Below, piece after piece: positions 1 to 8,616 of a stretch of 64,000 bases of DNA. How positions within the stretch are numbered: position 1 is the first letter of the stretch; each line of letters begins with the position of its first letter. The notes beneath the pieces were generated by a model. It did not search any database. It saw nothing but the letters and a program-made list of their open reading frames with translations, and was not told where the DNA came from. Location: NCBI RefSeq assembly GCF_009830945.1, contig NZ_VWVV01000010.1, positions 1 to 64,000 of the forward strand, written 5' to 3'. The DNA is from Nocardiopsis sp. FR4. Its GTDB lineage: Bacteria > Actinomycetota > Actinomycetes > Streptosporangiales > Streptosporangiaceae. The translations under genes were made by a program, and so were the position numbers.

Positions 1-319
1 CGGGGGGCCCCCCCCCCGGGGCGCGGCCACCCCGGGACGGCCGGACGACGACGCACCAGCCGGAGCCGGTCCGGTGGGCGGGGTCCGCGGCGGTGACCCG
101 AAAGCACCGCACGGGATCGGGGGCGCTCCCGCCGTGGCTAACCCGGGTGACCCCTCCACTGGTCCGCACGGGCCATGTGCGCGCCGGAGGCGTCGGCGTA
201 ACCTGGAGTCCCCATGCCGCGTGGGGCCGGTCTCGTCGCGCCCGGACCCCGCAGCAGTCCTGCCCGGCAGGAGCGGCACGCCCTTCCGCGACACCGTTGT
301 CTCCGGGAGGTGAGCGCAC
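1..319. other. left-edge non-coding stretch
   Basis: I see no convincing gene here. The open frames crossing this stretch have no family resemblance and look like GC-rich shadows. The first 25 bases are a G-run followed by a C-run, which could be half of a terminator hairpin for a gene lying to the left. A purine-rich GGGAGGTGAG just before position 320 is the likely ribosome binding site of the first gene. Confidence 0.4.
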
Positions 320-790
320 GTGGACCGCGACGCGGACCCGCACCAGCTCGACCATCCCCTCCTCCACGACCACGTCGCACTGGACGAGATCGAACTCTAC
401 GCCGAGGTGCTCATCGCCGTGGCCGACGCCGACCGGCCGCTCAGCCCCGCCGAGATCGACCGGGTGCTGGGCGTCTCGCCCCGACCGGCCCGGCAGGGCG
501 CCCGCGGCCCCGAGACCGGCCGCCCCCCGGGTCCCGAGCGGCCGCCCGGTCCGCCGGGGCCGACCGGGCCTCCCCCGCGCACCCCGGAGCGCGGCCCCGA
601 CCCGCGTCCGCCGGAGCCGCGCGAGGAGGAGCCCGGGACCCGGACGCTGCCCGACACCGGCCCGCTGTCCCCCCAGGCGCGCATCCTGCCGGAGGCGCCG
701 CCGTTGGGCGACGTGCTCCCGGTCCCGCTCAGCGGTCCCTTCGCGGCGTGGCACCAGTGCGTTCCGCCGCTCACCGGCTGGCCGTCCTGA
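320..790 (+). CDS. hypothetical protein with proline-rich tail
   Basis: The product is a 156-residue protein of unknown role. Residues 1 to about 55 form an acidic segment containing ELYAEVLIAVADADRPLS and AEIDRVLGV, which resembles small conserved actinobacterial proteins of 60 to 90 residues. The rest is low-complexity and rich in Pro, Gly and Arg, so this copy is longer than the usual version and the tail is probably disordered. A GTG start at 320 is preceded by GGGAGGTGAG, which supports this start. No signal peptide or membrane segment is visible. The tail could instead reflect readthrough of a frame after a lost stop. The next gene on the same strand begins about 100 bases later. Confidence 0.5.
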   Translation: MDRDADPHQLDHPLLHDHVALDEIELYAEVLIAVADADRPLSPAEIDRVLGVSPRPARQGARGPETGRPPGPERPPGPPGPTGPPPRTPERGPDPRPPEPREEEPGTRTLPDTGPLSPQARILPEAPPLGDVLPVPLSGPFAAWHQCVPPLTGWPS

Positions 791-889
791 TTCGGCCACC
801 CTCTCCTGATCCGCGCGCCCTCTGACGGGGTATCGCCCCAAAGGGGCGCCTTCCGCGCCCCCGTGCGCACCGCCGTCCAGGAGAGGCAC

Positions 890-1597
890 ATGCAGTCACA
901 GGTTCCGGACCGCCCGAAGCCCCGGGGTGCACACCCGCGACGCCCGCAGGAGCTCGACTCCGCCCCCAGGGTGACCCTGGCCGTCGCGCTCACGGTGACC
1001 TTCGTGTTCCTGTTGGTCACCGCGGCCGGTCTGGGCTGGCTCCTGTCCGCCGACGGCCCGGGCTCCGGCGCGTCGGAGGAGGCGAGCGGGGAGGGCGGGA
1101 ACTCCGCCGCCCCCGAGACCCCGGGCGGGGACTCCCCCGCCTCGGAGGGCACCGTCGAGGACCCGGCGGCGGGGCTGTCCTACCAGCTGCCCGGAGAGGG
1201 CTGGCGTCGGCTCGGTGACGACGAGGTTCCCGCCGAGTACTCCTCCTACGCCGTGTACGGGTCCCCGGACGACCCCGAGGCCTTCCTCGTGACCGGCAGC
1301 ACTGACCTGGGGCCGGTGGAGCCGCTGCCCGTGGCCGGGGCGCGCCTGGCCCTGGACTCGCTGGGCGGCCTGCTGTCCGACCCCGGTTCGCTGCGGGTGG
1401 GGCCCTCCGGCGCCACCGAGGTGGATGGGGCGTCCGCCTTCGGCGCGGCCCTGGAGGGCGGGGGTTCCTACGGGCGGTTCCTGCTGGTGGAGACGGGCGA
1501 CCGCAGGGGCGGTTTCGTCGTGGGGCTCAACACGGGCGGCGGCGAGGAGGTCTCGACCGCCATCGACGGGGCCTTCGACACCGTGGGGCTGCTCTGA
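890..1597 (+). CDS. membrane-anchored extracytoplasmic protein, unknown function
   Basis: The product is a 235-residue single-pass membrane protein. About 25 polar residues at the N-terminus are followed by one hydrophobic segment (VTLAVALTVTFVFLLVTAAG, roughly residues 25-50), then a Gly/Ser/Glu-rich linker and a folded domain of about 140 residues facing outward. The domain has the look of small lipoprotein-like or sensor domains with alternating beta strands, but I do not recognise a named family. The ATG at 890 is chosen because AGGAG lies six bases upstream; a longer frame starting at 863 lacks this. It is convergent with the histidine kinase gene, whose stop lies only a few bases away. 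Confidence 0.7.
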   Translation: MQSQVPDRPKPRGAHPRRPQELDSAPRVTLAVALTVTFVFLLVTAAGLGWLLSADGPGSGASEEASGEGGNSAAPETPGGDSPASEGTVEDPAAGLSYQLPGEGWRRLGDDEVPAEYSSYAVYGSPDDPEAFLVTGSTDLGPVEPLPVAGARLALDSLGGLLSDPGSLRVGPSGATEVDGASAFGAALEGGGSYGRFLLVETGDRRGGFVVGLNTGGGEEVSTAIDGAFDTVGLL

Positions 1598-1603
1598 GCG
1601 GTT

Positions 1604-2794
1604 TCACAGGGGGATGACGGCCCGGAGCAGGAAGCCGCCGTCCCGGGTGCGGGTCGCCGACAGGTTCCCCCCACCCATGGAGACGCGTTCGGACAGCCCC
1701 GCCAGCCCGTTGCCGGAGGACTCCTTTCCGGCGCCGTTCCCGCGCACCCCGTCGTTGGACACCTCCACCACCAGGGTCCGCTGCCCGGAGGCGTCCAGGG
1801 TCGGGGTGAAGGCGATCCGGCACTCGCCGGCCTCGCTGTGCCGCAGCACGTTGGTGCCGCCCTCGCGCACCACCCACGCGGCCAGGGCCGCCGGTGCGGG
1901 GGCCGGGGCCAGGCCGTCGAGGCCGCTGACGGACACCCTGGTGCCGTTGGCGGCCAGGACCGCCCGGACCGCGTCGACCTCCCCTGCGAGGTCGATCTCA
2001 CGGTAGCCGCTCACCGCCGACCGCACCTGCTGGAGCGCCTTGCGGGCGAGTTCGTGCACCTCGGTCATCTCCGCGGCGGCGCGCTCGGGCGCGCGCTCGG
2101 CCAGCCTGCTCGCCAGTTCGGCCTTGACCGCCAGGGCGGACAGGCTGTGGCCGAGCAGGTCGTGCATGTCCCGGGCGAAGCGCAGGCGCTCCTCGGTGAC
2201 CGCCAGCTGGGCGCGCGCCGCCTGGCCGCGCACCGCGTCGTTGGTGATGTCCCACAGCCACAGGGAGGCCATGGTTCCGGAGGCCATGAGCAGAGCCCAG
2301 GCGACCGAGAGGACCCACATCACGAGGTGGACGGCCACGGGGGCGTCGGTGGGGTCGAGCGGGAGGAGCAGCCAGGGCAGGACCGCCAGTCCCAGCGAGA
2401 CCGGGATCCCGAGCCGCCGCTTCGCCGTGAAGACGCCGACCGCCCACCACAGGGCGATGAGGAACATGCTGTACAGGGGCGTGTGGAGGGCGGCGGCGCC
2501 GGCGACCGTGAGGGCGAGCGAGGCCCAGTAGACCCGCGGGTCCGGATCGCGCCGCCCGTCCAGCCTGCCCTGGATCAGGAGGACGAGCAGCACGGCGAGA
2601 GGGATCGCGGCGGCCTGGGCCGCGACGAAGCGCCACGGGGCGGTGTCGGTTGCCACGGCCACCGCGTCGAACACGGGCAGGCCGAGGACCATGAGGAGGA
2701 CCACCGACATCGATCCGAGGATGACGAGCCGGGCGATCCGCAGCTTGCGGTCGTTCCTGGCCTCCTCCGGGGGCGGGGTCCCGTTCTGCGCCAA
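1604..2794 (-). CDS. sensor histidine kinase, DesK/NarL type
   Basis: This is a 396-residue two-component sensor kinase. The N-terminal half has about five to six hydrophobic membrane segments. It is followed by a HisKA_3 dimerisation domain with the motif FARDMHDLLGHSLS near residue 207, where His is the predicted phosphorylation site, and a HATPase_c domain with GGTNVLRHSEAG (N box, about residue 310) and GNGLAGLSERV (G box). The TTG at 2794 is preferred because GAGGAG stands just upstream; longer frames run into the permease gene. It is the last gene of an ABC ATPase-permease-kinase set. Such kinases normally sit next to a LuxR-type response regulator, but none is present on either side, so the partner must be elsewhere. 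Confidence 0.85.
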   Translation of the reverse strand: MAQNGTPPPEEARNDRKLRIARLVILGSMSVVLLMVLGLPVFDAVAVATDTAPWRFVAAQAAAIPLAVLLVLLIQGRLDGRRDPDPRVYWASLALTVAGAAALHTPLYSMFLIALWWAVGVFTAKRRLGIPVSLGLAVLPWLLLPLDPTDAPVAVHLVMWVLSVAWALLMASGTMASLWLWDITNDAVRGQAARAQLAVTEERLRFARDMHDLLGHSLSALAVKAELASRLAERAPERAAAEMTEVHELARKALQQVRSAVSGYREIDLAGEVDAVRAVLAANGTRVSVSGLDGLAPAPAPAALAAWVVREGGTNVLRHSEAGECRIAFTPTLDASGQRTLVVEVSNDGVRGNGAGKESSGNGLAGLSERVSMGGGNLSATRTRDGGFLLRAVIPL

Positions 2795-2889
2795 GGGGGT
2801 CTCCTCGTGGGGGTGCGGCCGGTGTCGGGGCGGACCCAGTGTGCCGTTCCGGGGAGGCCGTCCGTCCTCCGGCCTCCCCGGTAGCCGCC

Positions 2890-3729
2890 TCAGGGCTGGC
2901 GGGGGTCCCACCGGAAGTACCGGCGGACCAGCAGCCCCATGACGGCGGTCCAGGCGAGCACCGCCCCGAGCGAGGGCAGCGCGGCGGCCCACAGGCCCGG
3001 GTAGCTCCTCTCCTCGGCCCCCGCGAAACCGGTGAAGACGTCGTGGCCGGTGTAGGCGGCCTGCACCAGCGTGCTGACGGACGTCGACGGGACCAGGGTC
3101 ATGGCCTGGCGGGCGGCCTCGGGGAGGAACTCCAGGGGGATCACACCGCCCCCGGCGAACAGCAGGATCATCATCGGCACCATCACCGCCATCTGCGCGG
3201 CCTCCGCGTTGCGAACCAGGGGCGTGACGAGCAGGCCCATCAGGGAGTACATGACGCCGCTCAGGAGTACGGCCACGAGCAGCATGAGGGGGTCCCGCGG
3301 CAGGGCGCCGGAGGCGGCGAAGACCAGGGCGGCGACCAGGGCCGCGAGGGCCAGGGAGAACAGGATCACGATCGCGGTGACCGCGCCGAAGATCACCGCC
3401 TGGGGGACGCCGCTGACCCGGAGGCGCTTGAGGACCAGGGACTCGCGCCGGGCCGTGAAGACGTTGGAGGGGTGGCCCATGCCCAGGATGAGGGTGATGG
3501 TGCCGATGGAGGCGACCATGGTCATGTCGGCCATGCCGAAGCCGGGCAGGACCTCGTCGTTGGGCATCTGGAGGGTCACGACGGCCAGGAAGACCGGCAG
3601 TCCGAGGAACATCCAGGCGGTCTTGTACCGGACGAAGAGGGTGAACTCCGTCCGGGTCAGCCGCAGGAGCTGCTTCAGGGGGCTGATCGCGGGCCTGGTG
3701 CCCGCGGGCGCGGTGGTGGTCGTGCTCAT
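2890..3729 (-). CDS. ABC-2 type transporter permease
   Basis: This 279-residue integral membrane protein has about six hydrophobic segments and the fold of ABC-2 permeases of drug or lipid exporters. A long first loop precedes a conserved central region with NVFTARRESLVLKRLRVSG, typical of this family. Several Met-rich helices (VMVPMMILLFAGGGVIPLEF) follow. It begins 29 bases after the ATPase gene ends and shares its direction, so the two form one exporter. The transported molecule cannot be told from sequence. The kinase downstream suggests the exporter responds to a membrane signal. Confidence 0.88.
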   Translation of the reverse strand: MSTTTTAPAGTRPAISPLKQLLRLTRTEFTLFVRYKTAWMFLGLPVFLAVVTLQMPNDEVLPGFGMADMTMVASIGTITLILGMGHPSNVFTARRESLVLKRLRVSGVPQAVIFGAVTAIVILFSLALAALVAALVFAASGALPRDPLMLLVAVLLSGVMYSLMGLLVTPLVRNAEAAQMAVMVPMMILLFAGGGVIPLEFLPEAARQAMTLVPSTSVSTLVQAAYTGHDVFTGFAGAEERSYPGLWAAALPSLGAVLAWTAVMGLLVRRYFRWDPRQP

Positions 3730-3757
3730 GAGGGCTCCTGAGGAGGTGTGGGGGAGG

Positions 3758-4753
3758 TCAGTCCGAGAGGAGGTCCGAGGCGCCGTCCGCGACCCGGAGG
3801 AAGACGTCCTCCAGGGAGGCGCCGCGCACCTGGAGGTGCCGGAGGGTGGTCCCGTGCTCGGCGGCCCAGGCGATCAGGGCGGCGACCGCGTGGTGGGCCC
3901 GCTCGGCCACGTCCTCGCCCGTGGCCGTGTAGGTGGCCCACAGGGCGTGGTCGCGCGTCTGGACGCTCAGTTCGGCGCCGGGCAGGTCGGGCAGGTCGCC
4001 GGTGGGCACGTCCTCGGGGAGCTGAAAGCCGATCCGGTCGCCCCAGCCCGCCAGGACACCGGTCAGGGTGCCCTCGACCCGCACCTCGCCGCGGTGCATG
4101 ATCGCCAGCCGGTCGGCGAGCCGCTCGGCCTCCTCCAGGTAGTGCGTGGTGAGCAGGATCGCCACGCCCTGCTCCTTGAGCTCGGTGATGATCCGCCAGG
4201 TCTCGTGCCGCGCCTCGGGGTCCATGCCGGTGGTGGGCTCGTCCAGGTACAGCACCTCGGGCCGGGTCAGCAGGGCCAGGGCCAGGTCCAGGCGGCGCTT
4301 CTGCCCGCCGGAGAGCTGGCGGACCGCGACCGGCCCCTTGTCGGACAGGCCGACCAGGTCCAGGACCTCGGCCGTGTCGCGGGGGTCGGTGGCCAGGCCG
4401 TGGGCGAGGTCCACGGTCTCGTCGACGGTGAGGTCGTCCAGCAGGCCGCTGCCCTGAAGGACGGCGTTGGTGCGCTCGCGGACCCCGGCGGGCTGGCCGT
4501 AGGGGTCCAGGCCGAAGACCCGGACGGTGCCCGAGCTGGGGCGGCGGAAGCCCTCCAGGGTCTCGATGGTGGTGGTCTTGCCCGCACCGTTGGTGCCCAG
4601 GAGGGCGAAGAGCTCGCCGGGGCGGATGTCGAAGGAGACCCCCCTGACCGCCTCGAAGTCGCCGTAGTGCTGGCGCAGGTCGCGGACCACCACCGCCGGT
4701 TCGGCGGTGTCGCGGCGTCCGGTGGGGGCCGGGGTGCTGGCTGTCGTCGTCAT
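3758..4753 (-). CDS. ABC transporter ATP-binding protein
   Basis: This 331-residue protein powers the neighbouring ABC-2 permease. All nucleotide-binding motifs are visible: Walker A GTNGAGKTT near residue 53, signature LSGGQKRR near 144, Walker B VLYLDEPTTG near 165, and the switch His in LLTTHYLEEAE. The C-terminal 90 residues correspond to the DUF4162-like extension seen in DrrA/NatA-type drug exporters. It is the first gene of the exporter-kinase operon and starts at an ATG that follows a non-coding gap of about 90 bases after the DUF2470 gene. Confidence 0.92.
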   Translation of the reverse strand: MTTTASTPAPTGRRDTAEPAVVVRDLRQHYGDFEAVRGVSFDIRPGELFALLGTNGAGKTTTIETLEGFRRPSSGTVRVFGLDPYGQPAGVRERTNAVLQGSGLLDDLTVDETVDLAHGLATDPRDTAEVLDLVGLSDKGPVAVRQLSGGQKRRLDLALALLTRPEVLYLDEPTTGMDPEARHETWRIITELKEQGVAILLTTHYLEEAERLADRLAIMHRGEVRVEGTLTGVLAGWGDRIGFQLPEDVPTGDLPDLPGAELSVQTRDHALWATYTATGEDVAERAHHAVAALIAWAAEHGTTLRHLQVRGASLEDVFLRVADGASDLLSD

Positions 4754-4845
4754 GCCCCCAGGCTCCCGTGCGGGGGCGCCCGCCGGCAGAGGGCGTTGTC
4801 ACCGACCGGTGCTGGGAAACCTCCCGGCGGGCGCACTGACAAATG

Positions 4846-5592
4846 TCATCCCGGGTGGTGGCCCTGCGGGACGGGGTGGCCCGCCAGCCAGTGCACCTGG
4901 AGGGCGACCTCGTAGGGGGTGCGCGCCGGACGGGCGAAGGGAAGCCGCACGTCGTGGTGGCCCCGCTCGGTCTCGACCCGCAGCCGCAGGCCGAGGCGGT
5001 CCACGCCCAGCGGACGGGGGCGTCCCTCCGGGGCCTCCGGGACGGCGGCCAGGAGGTCCTCCAACAGGTCCGGGTGGTCCTCGTCGAGGTGGCGCAGCCA
5101 GGGGCCCTCCCAGCGGCAGAAGGGGTCGGGGCGGGCGGCGGCGAGTTCGGCCGGGCCGAGCACCCGGGCTCCGTCGGGGTCGGAGTGCACGGCCAGGGCC
5201 GTGCGCAGAACCACCATGGTCATGCCGTGGCCGATCCGCAGCAGCCGGTCGTCGGGGTCGGTGTCCACCAGCCGGGCCGCGCGGGCGCGCGCGTCGGCGT
5301 GTTCCAGGACCTCCAGGGTGCCGCTCACCCACAGCACCGCCCGGGCGCGGTCGCGCAGGCGCACCGGCGACAGGTCGGCGAACTCCGCCATCACCACGGG
5401 GTGCTCGTCCCGGGAGGCGGTCAGGGCGTGGCCGTCGGGCAGCAGCAGGCTCACGGACCCGTCGGCGTGCACGTGGCGCGGGGAGTCCTCCAGGTGCGCG
5501 GTCCCCGCTCCGCCGGACGGAGCCGCCACCGTCACGGGACCTCCCCGGGCCAGCGTGGAGCGGGCGCGGTCGGCGGCACAGGGCACGTTCAC
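4846..5592 (-). CDS. DUF2470 domain protein (HugZ-like, haem/iron related)
   Basis: The product is about 248 residues. The N-terminal two thirds resemble the split-barrel flavin/haem-binding fold of the HugZ family, and the last 80 residues (starting near HLDEDHPDLLEDLLAAV) match the DUF2470 domain with its conserved His-Pro and basic patch. Relatives bind or degrade haem, so a role in haem iron use is likely but not proven. A GTG at 5592 is preferred because TGAGGTGG lies a few bases upstream; an alternative GTG at 5601 overlaps that site. A clear iron box lies 25 bases before the start, so the gene should be repressed by an IdeR/DmdR regulator when iron is plentiful. Confidence 0.8.
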   Translation of the reverse strand: MNVPCAADRARSTLARGGPVTVAAPSGGAGTAHLEDSPRHVHADGSVSLLLPDGHALTASRDEHPVVMAEFADLSPVRLRDRARAVLWVSGTLEVLEHADARARAARLVDTDPDDRLLRIGHGMTMVVLRTALAVHSDPDGARVLGPAELAAARPDPFCRWEGPWLRHLDEDHPDLLEDLLAAVPEAPEGRPRPLGVDRLGLRLRVETERGHHDVRLPFARPARTPYEVALQVHWLAGHPVPQGHHPG

Positions 5593-5617
5593 GGGAACCA
5601 CCTCAGATCACTTTCGT

Positions 5618-5636
5618 TTAGGCAAGCCTAACCTAA
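5618..5636 (-). promoter_or_regulatory. iron box (IdeR/DmdR operator)
   Basis: The 19 bases TTAGGCAAGCCTAACCTAA match the actinobacterial iron box consensus at about 16 positions. The site lies just upstream of the DUF2470 gene, where a bound repressor would cover the promoter. Confidence 0.8.
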
Positions 5637-5671
5637 ACCCCTCTTCTCCGGAACCCCCCAGCGACGTGAAG

Positions 5672-5709
5672 GGGGCCGGGCCCCGACCCCTCGGTCGGTG
5701 CCCGGCCCC
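5672..5709 (-). terminator. hairpin terminator after Fe-S oxidoreductase gene
   Basis: A ten-base GGGGCCGGGC arm pairs with GCCCGGCCCC, and an inner six-base stem (CCGACC/GGTCGG) closes a four-base loop, with one mismatch between the two stems. It lies about 30 bases after the stop of the Fe-S oxidoreductase gene and separates it from the iron-box promoter. There is no T-run, as is common in GC-rich actinomycetes. Confidence 0.7.
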
Positions 5710-5740
5710 GGAAGCGCGTCCGCTACCCCCGTGTCCTCCG

Positions 5741-7951
5741 CTAACCCTGTGCGTCGGCGGTCTCGGCGGTCTCCTTGGGAGTCTCACCGCGGACCGAGCG
5801 CAGCAGCAGCTGGGAGACGTCCACGACCTCCAGCGACTCCTTGGCCTCGCCCTGCGACTTCTTCTCGTTGATCGCGTCGCCGAGCATGACCTGGCAGAAC
5901 GGGCACGCGGTGGAGACGGTGTCGGGGTTGGTGGTCAGCGCCTCGTCCACCCGCTCGGTGTTGATGCGCTTGCCGATCCGCTCCTCCATCCACATGCGGG
6001 CACCGCCGGCGCCGCAGCAGAAGCCCCGCTCCTTGTGGCGGTGCATCTCCTGGGTCTTGACCCCGGGCACCTGCGCCATGATGTCGCGCGGCGGCGTGTA
6101 CACCTTGTTGTGGCGGCCCAGGAAGCAGGGGTCGTGGTAGGTGATGTTCTCGTCCACGGAGCTGACCGGCGTGAGCCTGCCCTCGTCCACGAGCTTGGCC
6201 AGCAGCTGGCTGTGGTGGACCACCTCGTAGGTGCCGCCGAGCTGCGGGTACTCGTTGGCCAGGGTGTTGAAGCAGTGCGGGCAGCTGGCCACGATCTTGG
6301 TGACCCCGGCCTCGTTGAGCGTCTCCACGTTCTGCTGCGCGAGCATCTGGAAGACGTACTCCATGCCCAGGCGGCGGGCCGGGTCACCGGTGCAGGCCTC
6401 CATGCCGCCCAGAACCGCGAACTTGACGCCCGCGATGTCCAGCAGCTCGGCGATGGCCTTGGTGGTCTTCTTGGCGCGGTCCTCCAGGGCGCCGGCGCAG
6501 CCGACCCAGAACAGGTACTCGGTGTCCTCGGGCAGCTTGTCGTCGACGACCTGCACCTCGACCGGGTTCTCCTGGGAGGCCAGCTCCTCGATCCAGTCCA
6601 TGCGCCGGTCCTCGGCCATGCCCCACGGGTTGGCCTTGTTCTCCAGGTTCTTCAGGAGCGTGTTGGCCTCGGACGGGAAGTTGGACTCGACCATCACCTG
6701 GTAGCGGCGCATGTCGAGGATGTGGTCGATGTGCTCGATGTCCACCGGGCACTGCTCGACGCAGGCGCCGCAGTTGGTGCAGGCCCACAGCTCGTCGGGG
6801 TGGATGACGCCGTTCTCCTCCTCGGTGCCGACCAGCGGCCGGTTGAGGAGGGCCAGGACGTCCACGCCCGCGTGGCTGTCGTCGGGCTTCTCGGCGAGGG
6901 TCTCCTCGGTGATCCCCTGGAGCAGGTAGGGGGCCTTCTCGTAGGCGTGCGCCTGGAGGTCGAGGATGACCTTCTTGGGCGAGAGCGGCTTGCCGGTGTT
7001 CCAGGCCGGGCACTGGGACTGGCAGCGACCGCACTCGGTGCAGGTGGTGAAGTCCAGCAGGCCCTTCCAGGTGAAGTCCTCCAGCTTGCCCGCGCCGAAG
7101 GGGTCCTCGTCGGGGTCGGCCTCCTCGAAGTCGAGGGGCTTGGTGCCGGACTTGTCCATCATCTGCTTGGCGGCGCCCAGCGTCGGGGAGCCGTCGGCGT
7201 TGCGCTTGAAGTAGATGTTGACCGGGGCCAGGAAGCGGTGCCAGCCGATGCCCATGGTGAGCACGCGGGCGATGACGACGAAGAACAGGTAGCTGATGAT
7301 CAGCTTGAACGCGGCCACCAGGGCGATCGCGGGCTCGGCGATCGCGGGGTCGCCGGGCAGGATCGCGCCGAGGCCGCTGGAGATCGGGGTGGCCCACGCG
7401 GGGAACGGGAAGTCGCCCATCGCGGACTTGAAGCCGCGGATCACGAAGATCGAGATCAGCAGGCCCCACAGGTAGGCCTCGACGTAGTAGGCGGTCCAGT
7501 GCCGGGAGTTGGTGAACCGGGACTGGCGGCCCTTGCGCCTGGGGCCGTTGAGCAGCCGGTAGACGGTCAGGCCGACGATGCCGGCGAGGCTGGCCGCGGC
7601 GATGAACTCGATGGCCAGGCCGTAGAGGGTCCAGTCGTAGATCAGCGGCAGCTTGAAGTGCGGGTCGAAGACCTCGCCCTGGGCCTCGATGACCGTGAAG
7701 ACCAGCAGCGGGAACGAGACCATCACGAACCAGTGGGCCACACCGATCCAGGGCCGCTTGAGCATCCGCCCGTGCCCGATGATCTCGATGAGCGTCATGG
7801 TCAGCCGCTGTCCGAACGGCCCCTTGCGCTCCGGCTCCACCGCACGGCCCACACCCACGGTTCGCACGATCTGGCGGATCGCCAGCCCGAACATGGTGAA
7901 CGCGACCACGGCGAAGACCGAGGTGATGATGCCCAGAGTCAGGTACAGCAT
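5741..7951 (-). CDS. membrane-bound (Fe-S)-binding oxidoreductase, HdrD/GlpC-like
   Basis: This 736-residue protein passes electrons between a quinone-linked membrane domain and soluble Fe-S centres. The first 280 residues hold about five membrane segments with His residues resembling the cytochrome b-like NarI domain. Two 4Fe-4S motifs follow: CTECGRCQSQCP near residue 300 and CTNCGACVEQCP near 389. The C-terminal part has two CCG domains, with CPHCFNT near 554 and GFCCGAGGARMW near 642. The ATG at 7951 is chosen over longer frames because membrane segment one begins there and GGGAGG lies upstream. This architecture is common in actinobacteria next to nothing in particular; the electron donor is unknown. 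It stands alone, followed by a terminator. Confidence 0.88.
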   Translation of the reverse strand: MLYLTLGIITSVFAVVAFTMFGLAIRQIVRTVGVGRAVEPERKGPFGQRLTMTLIEIIGHGRMLKRPWIGVAHWFVMVSFPLLVFTVIEAQGEVFDPHFKLPLIYDWTLYGLAIEFIAAASLAGIVGLTVYRLLNGPRRKGRQSRFTNSRHWTAYYVEAYLWGLLISIFVIRGFKSAMGDFPFPAWATPISSGLGAILPGDPAIAEPAIALVAAFKLIISYLFFVVIARVLTMGIGWHRFLAPVNIYFKRNADGSPTLGAAKQMMDKSGTKPLDFEEADPDEDPFGAGKLEDFTWKGLLDFTTCTECGRCQSQCPAWNTGKPLSPKKVILDLQAHAYEKAPYLLQGITEETLAEKPDDSHAGVDVLALLNRPLVGTEEENGVIHPDELWACTNCGACVEQCPVDIEHIDHILDMRRYQVMVESNFPSEANTLLKNLENKANPWGMAEDRRMDWIEELASQENPVEVQVVDDKLPEDTEYLFWVGCAGALEDRAKKTTKAIAELLDIAGVKFAVLGGMEACTGDPARRLGMEYVFQMLAQQNVETLNEAGVTKIVASCPHCFNTLANEYPQLGGTYEVVHHSQLLAKLVDEGRLTPVSSVDENITYHDPCFLGRHNKVYTPPRDIMAQVPGVKTQEMHRHKERGFCCGAGGARMWMEERIGKRINTERVDEALTTNPDTVSTACPFCQVMLGDAINEKKSQGEAKESLEVVDVSQLLLRSVRGETPKETAETADAQG

Positions 7952-8381
7952 CGTCCGTGGCCTCCCATCCTGCTTCGTCGACCGGTGCGCCACACACCGG
8001 CGGTCCAAGTCTATGTTACTTGCGGGTAATAGCGCGGCCGCCCCGGAGGCCCGGCCATGGGGCCCTGCCCGAAACACCCTCGCCTCCGCCGCCGCGCGCC
8101 CCCGGGCCGCGGAACCCGGTCTGCGCGCCCCCGGCACCGGCCGGGGCTGGTGCGGCGGAACCGCACGGATGCGCCCGAACGAGGTTCGGCCACACTCCAC
8201 GTCCTATATGTAGCGGACGGCGGTCACGGCACGACGCGACGGGGGTATCGGTGACTTCACCGTTTTCCCCTCCATACCAGGGTGCGGTATGCGCGGGGGT
8301 GGAACAACCACAGCACCGAACCTGTGGACGAGCGAGGAAAGAAGCCGTTTCCCCGCGGCCAAGGAAGAGGCCCCACCACGT
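7952..8381. other. intergenic region, no gene seen
   Basis: About 430 bases without a supportable gene. The first 70 bases would carry the promoter of the Fe-S oxidoreductase gene. Open frames crossing this stretch on both strands have no family resemblance. Base composition becomes more AT-rich toward the hairpin at 8382. Confidence 0.4.
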
Positions 8382-8438
8382 TGATCTTGTACTTGTACCG
8401 AGGTTGGGTGCCCCAGCCTCGCTACAAGTACAAGATCA
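8382..8438. repeat. long inverted repeat, 22-base arms
   Basis: TGATCTTGTACTTGTACCGA is the start of a left arm (8382-8403) that pairs with 8417-8438 with a single mismatch. The 13-base loop itself contains TGGG and CCCA. The arms are AT-rich compared with everything around them and contain the internal repeat CTTGTACTTGTA. It could be a strong terminator, the edge of a lost mobile element, or an operator; no gene near it clearly uses it. Confidence 0.75.
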
Positions 8439-8473
8439 CTTCGCATGAGACCGGCCGTACCAGGCCCTCGCGG

Positions 8474-8616
8474 TCAGCCCCCAAGCGAAGTCGGAGCGCC
8501 CTGCGCGCCCGTACCCTCCTTCAGCTTCAGCGCCTTGGTGCTCACGCGGAAGGTGAGCCACCCGGTAGAGGAGAAGGCGGGATGGCCGAGGTCGCGGTGC
8601 CGGGCGTCGCGTACGG
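8474..8616 (-). pseudogene. DUF397 gene remnant (C-terminal half)
   Basis: Read on the minus strand this stretch encodes VRDARHRDLGHPAFSST and a short tail, matching the C-terminal half of the DUF397 protein at 13128-13349 (VRDTQHRHLGHLAFTSPEW there). The N-terminal half with the WRKSSYS motif is missing: at about 8615 the sequence switches to the methyltransferase fragment. No start codon or binding site is left, so this is debris from a recombination event. Confidence 0.7.

Noticed and set aside
3071..8029. Long plus-strand open frames of 614 and 1036 codons opposite the ABC and Fe-S genes
   Set aside because: They are antisense shadows: low-complexity Gly/Arg/Val/His-rich translations with no motif, while the minus strand carries clear families.
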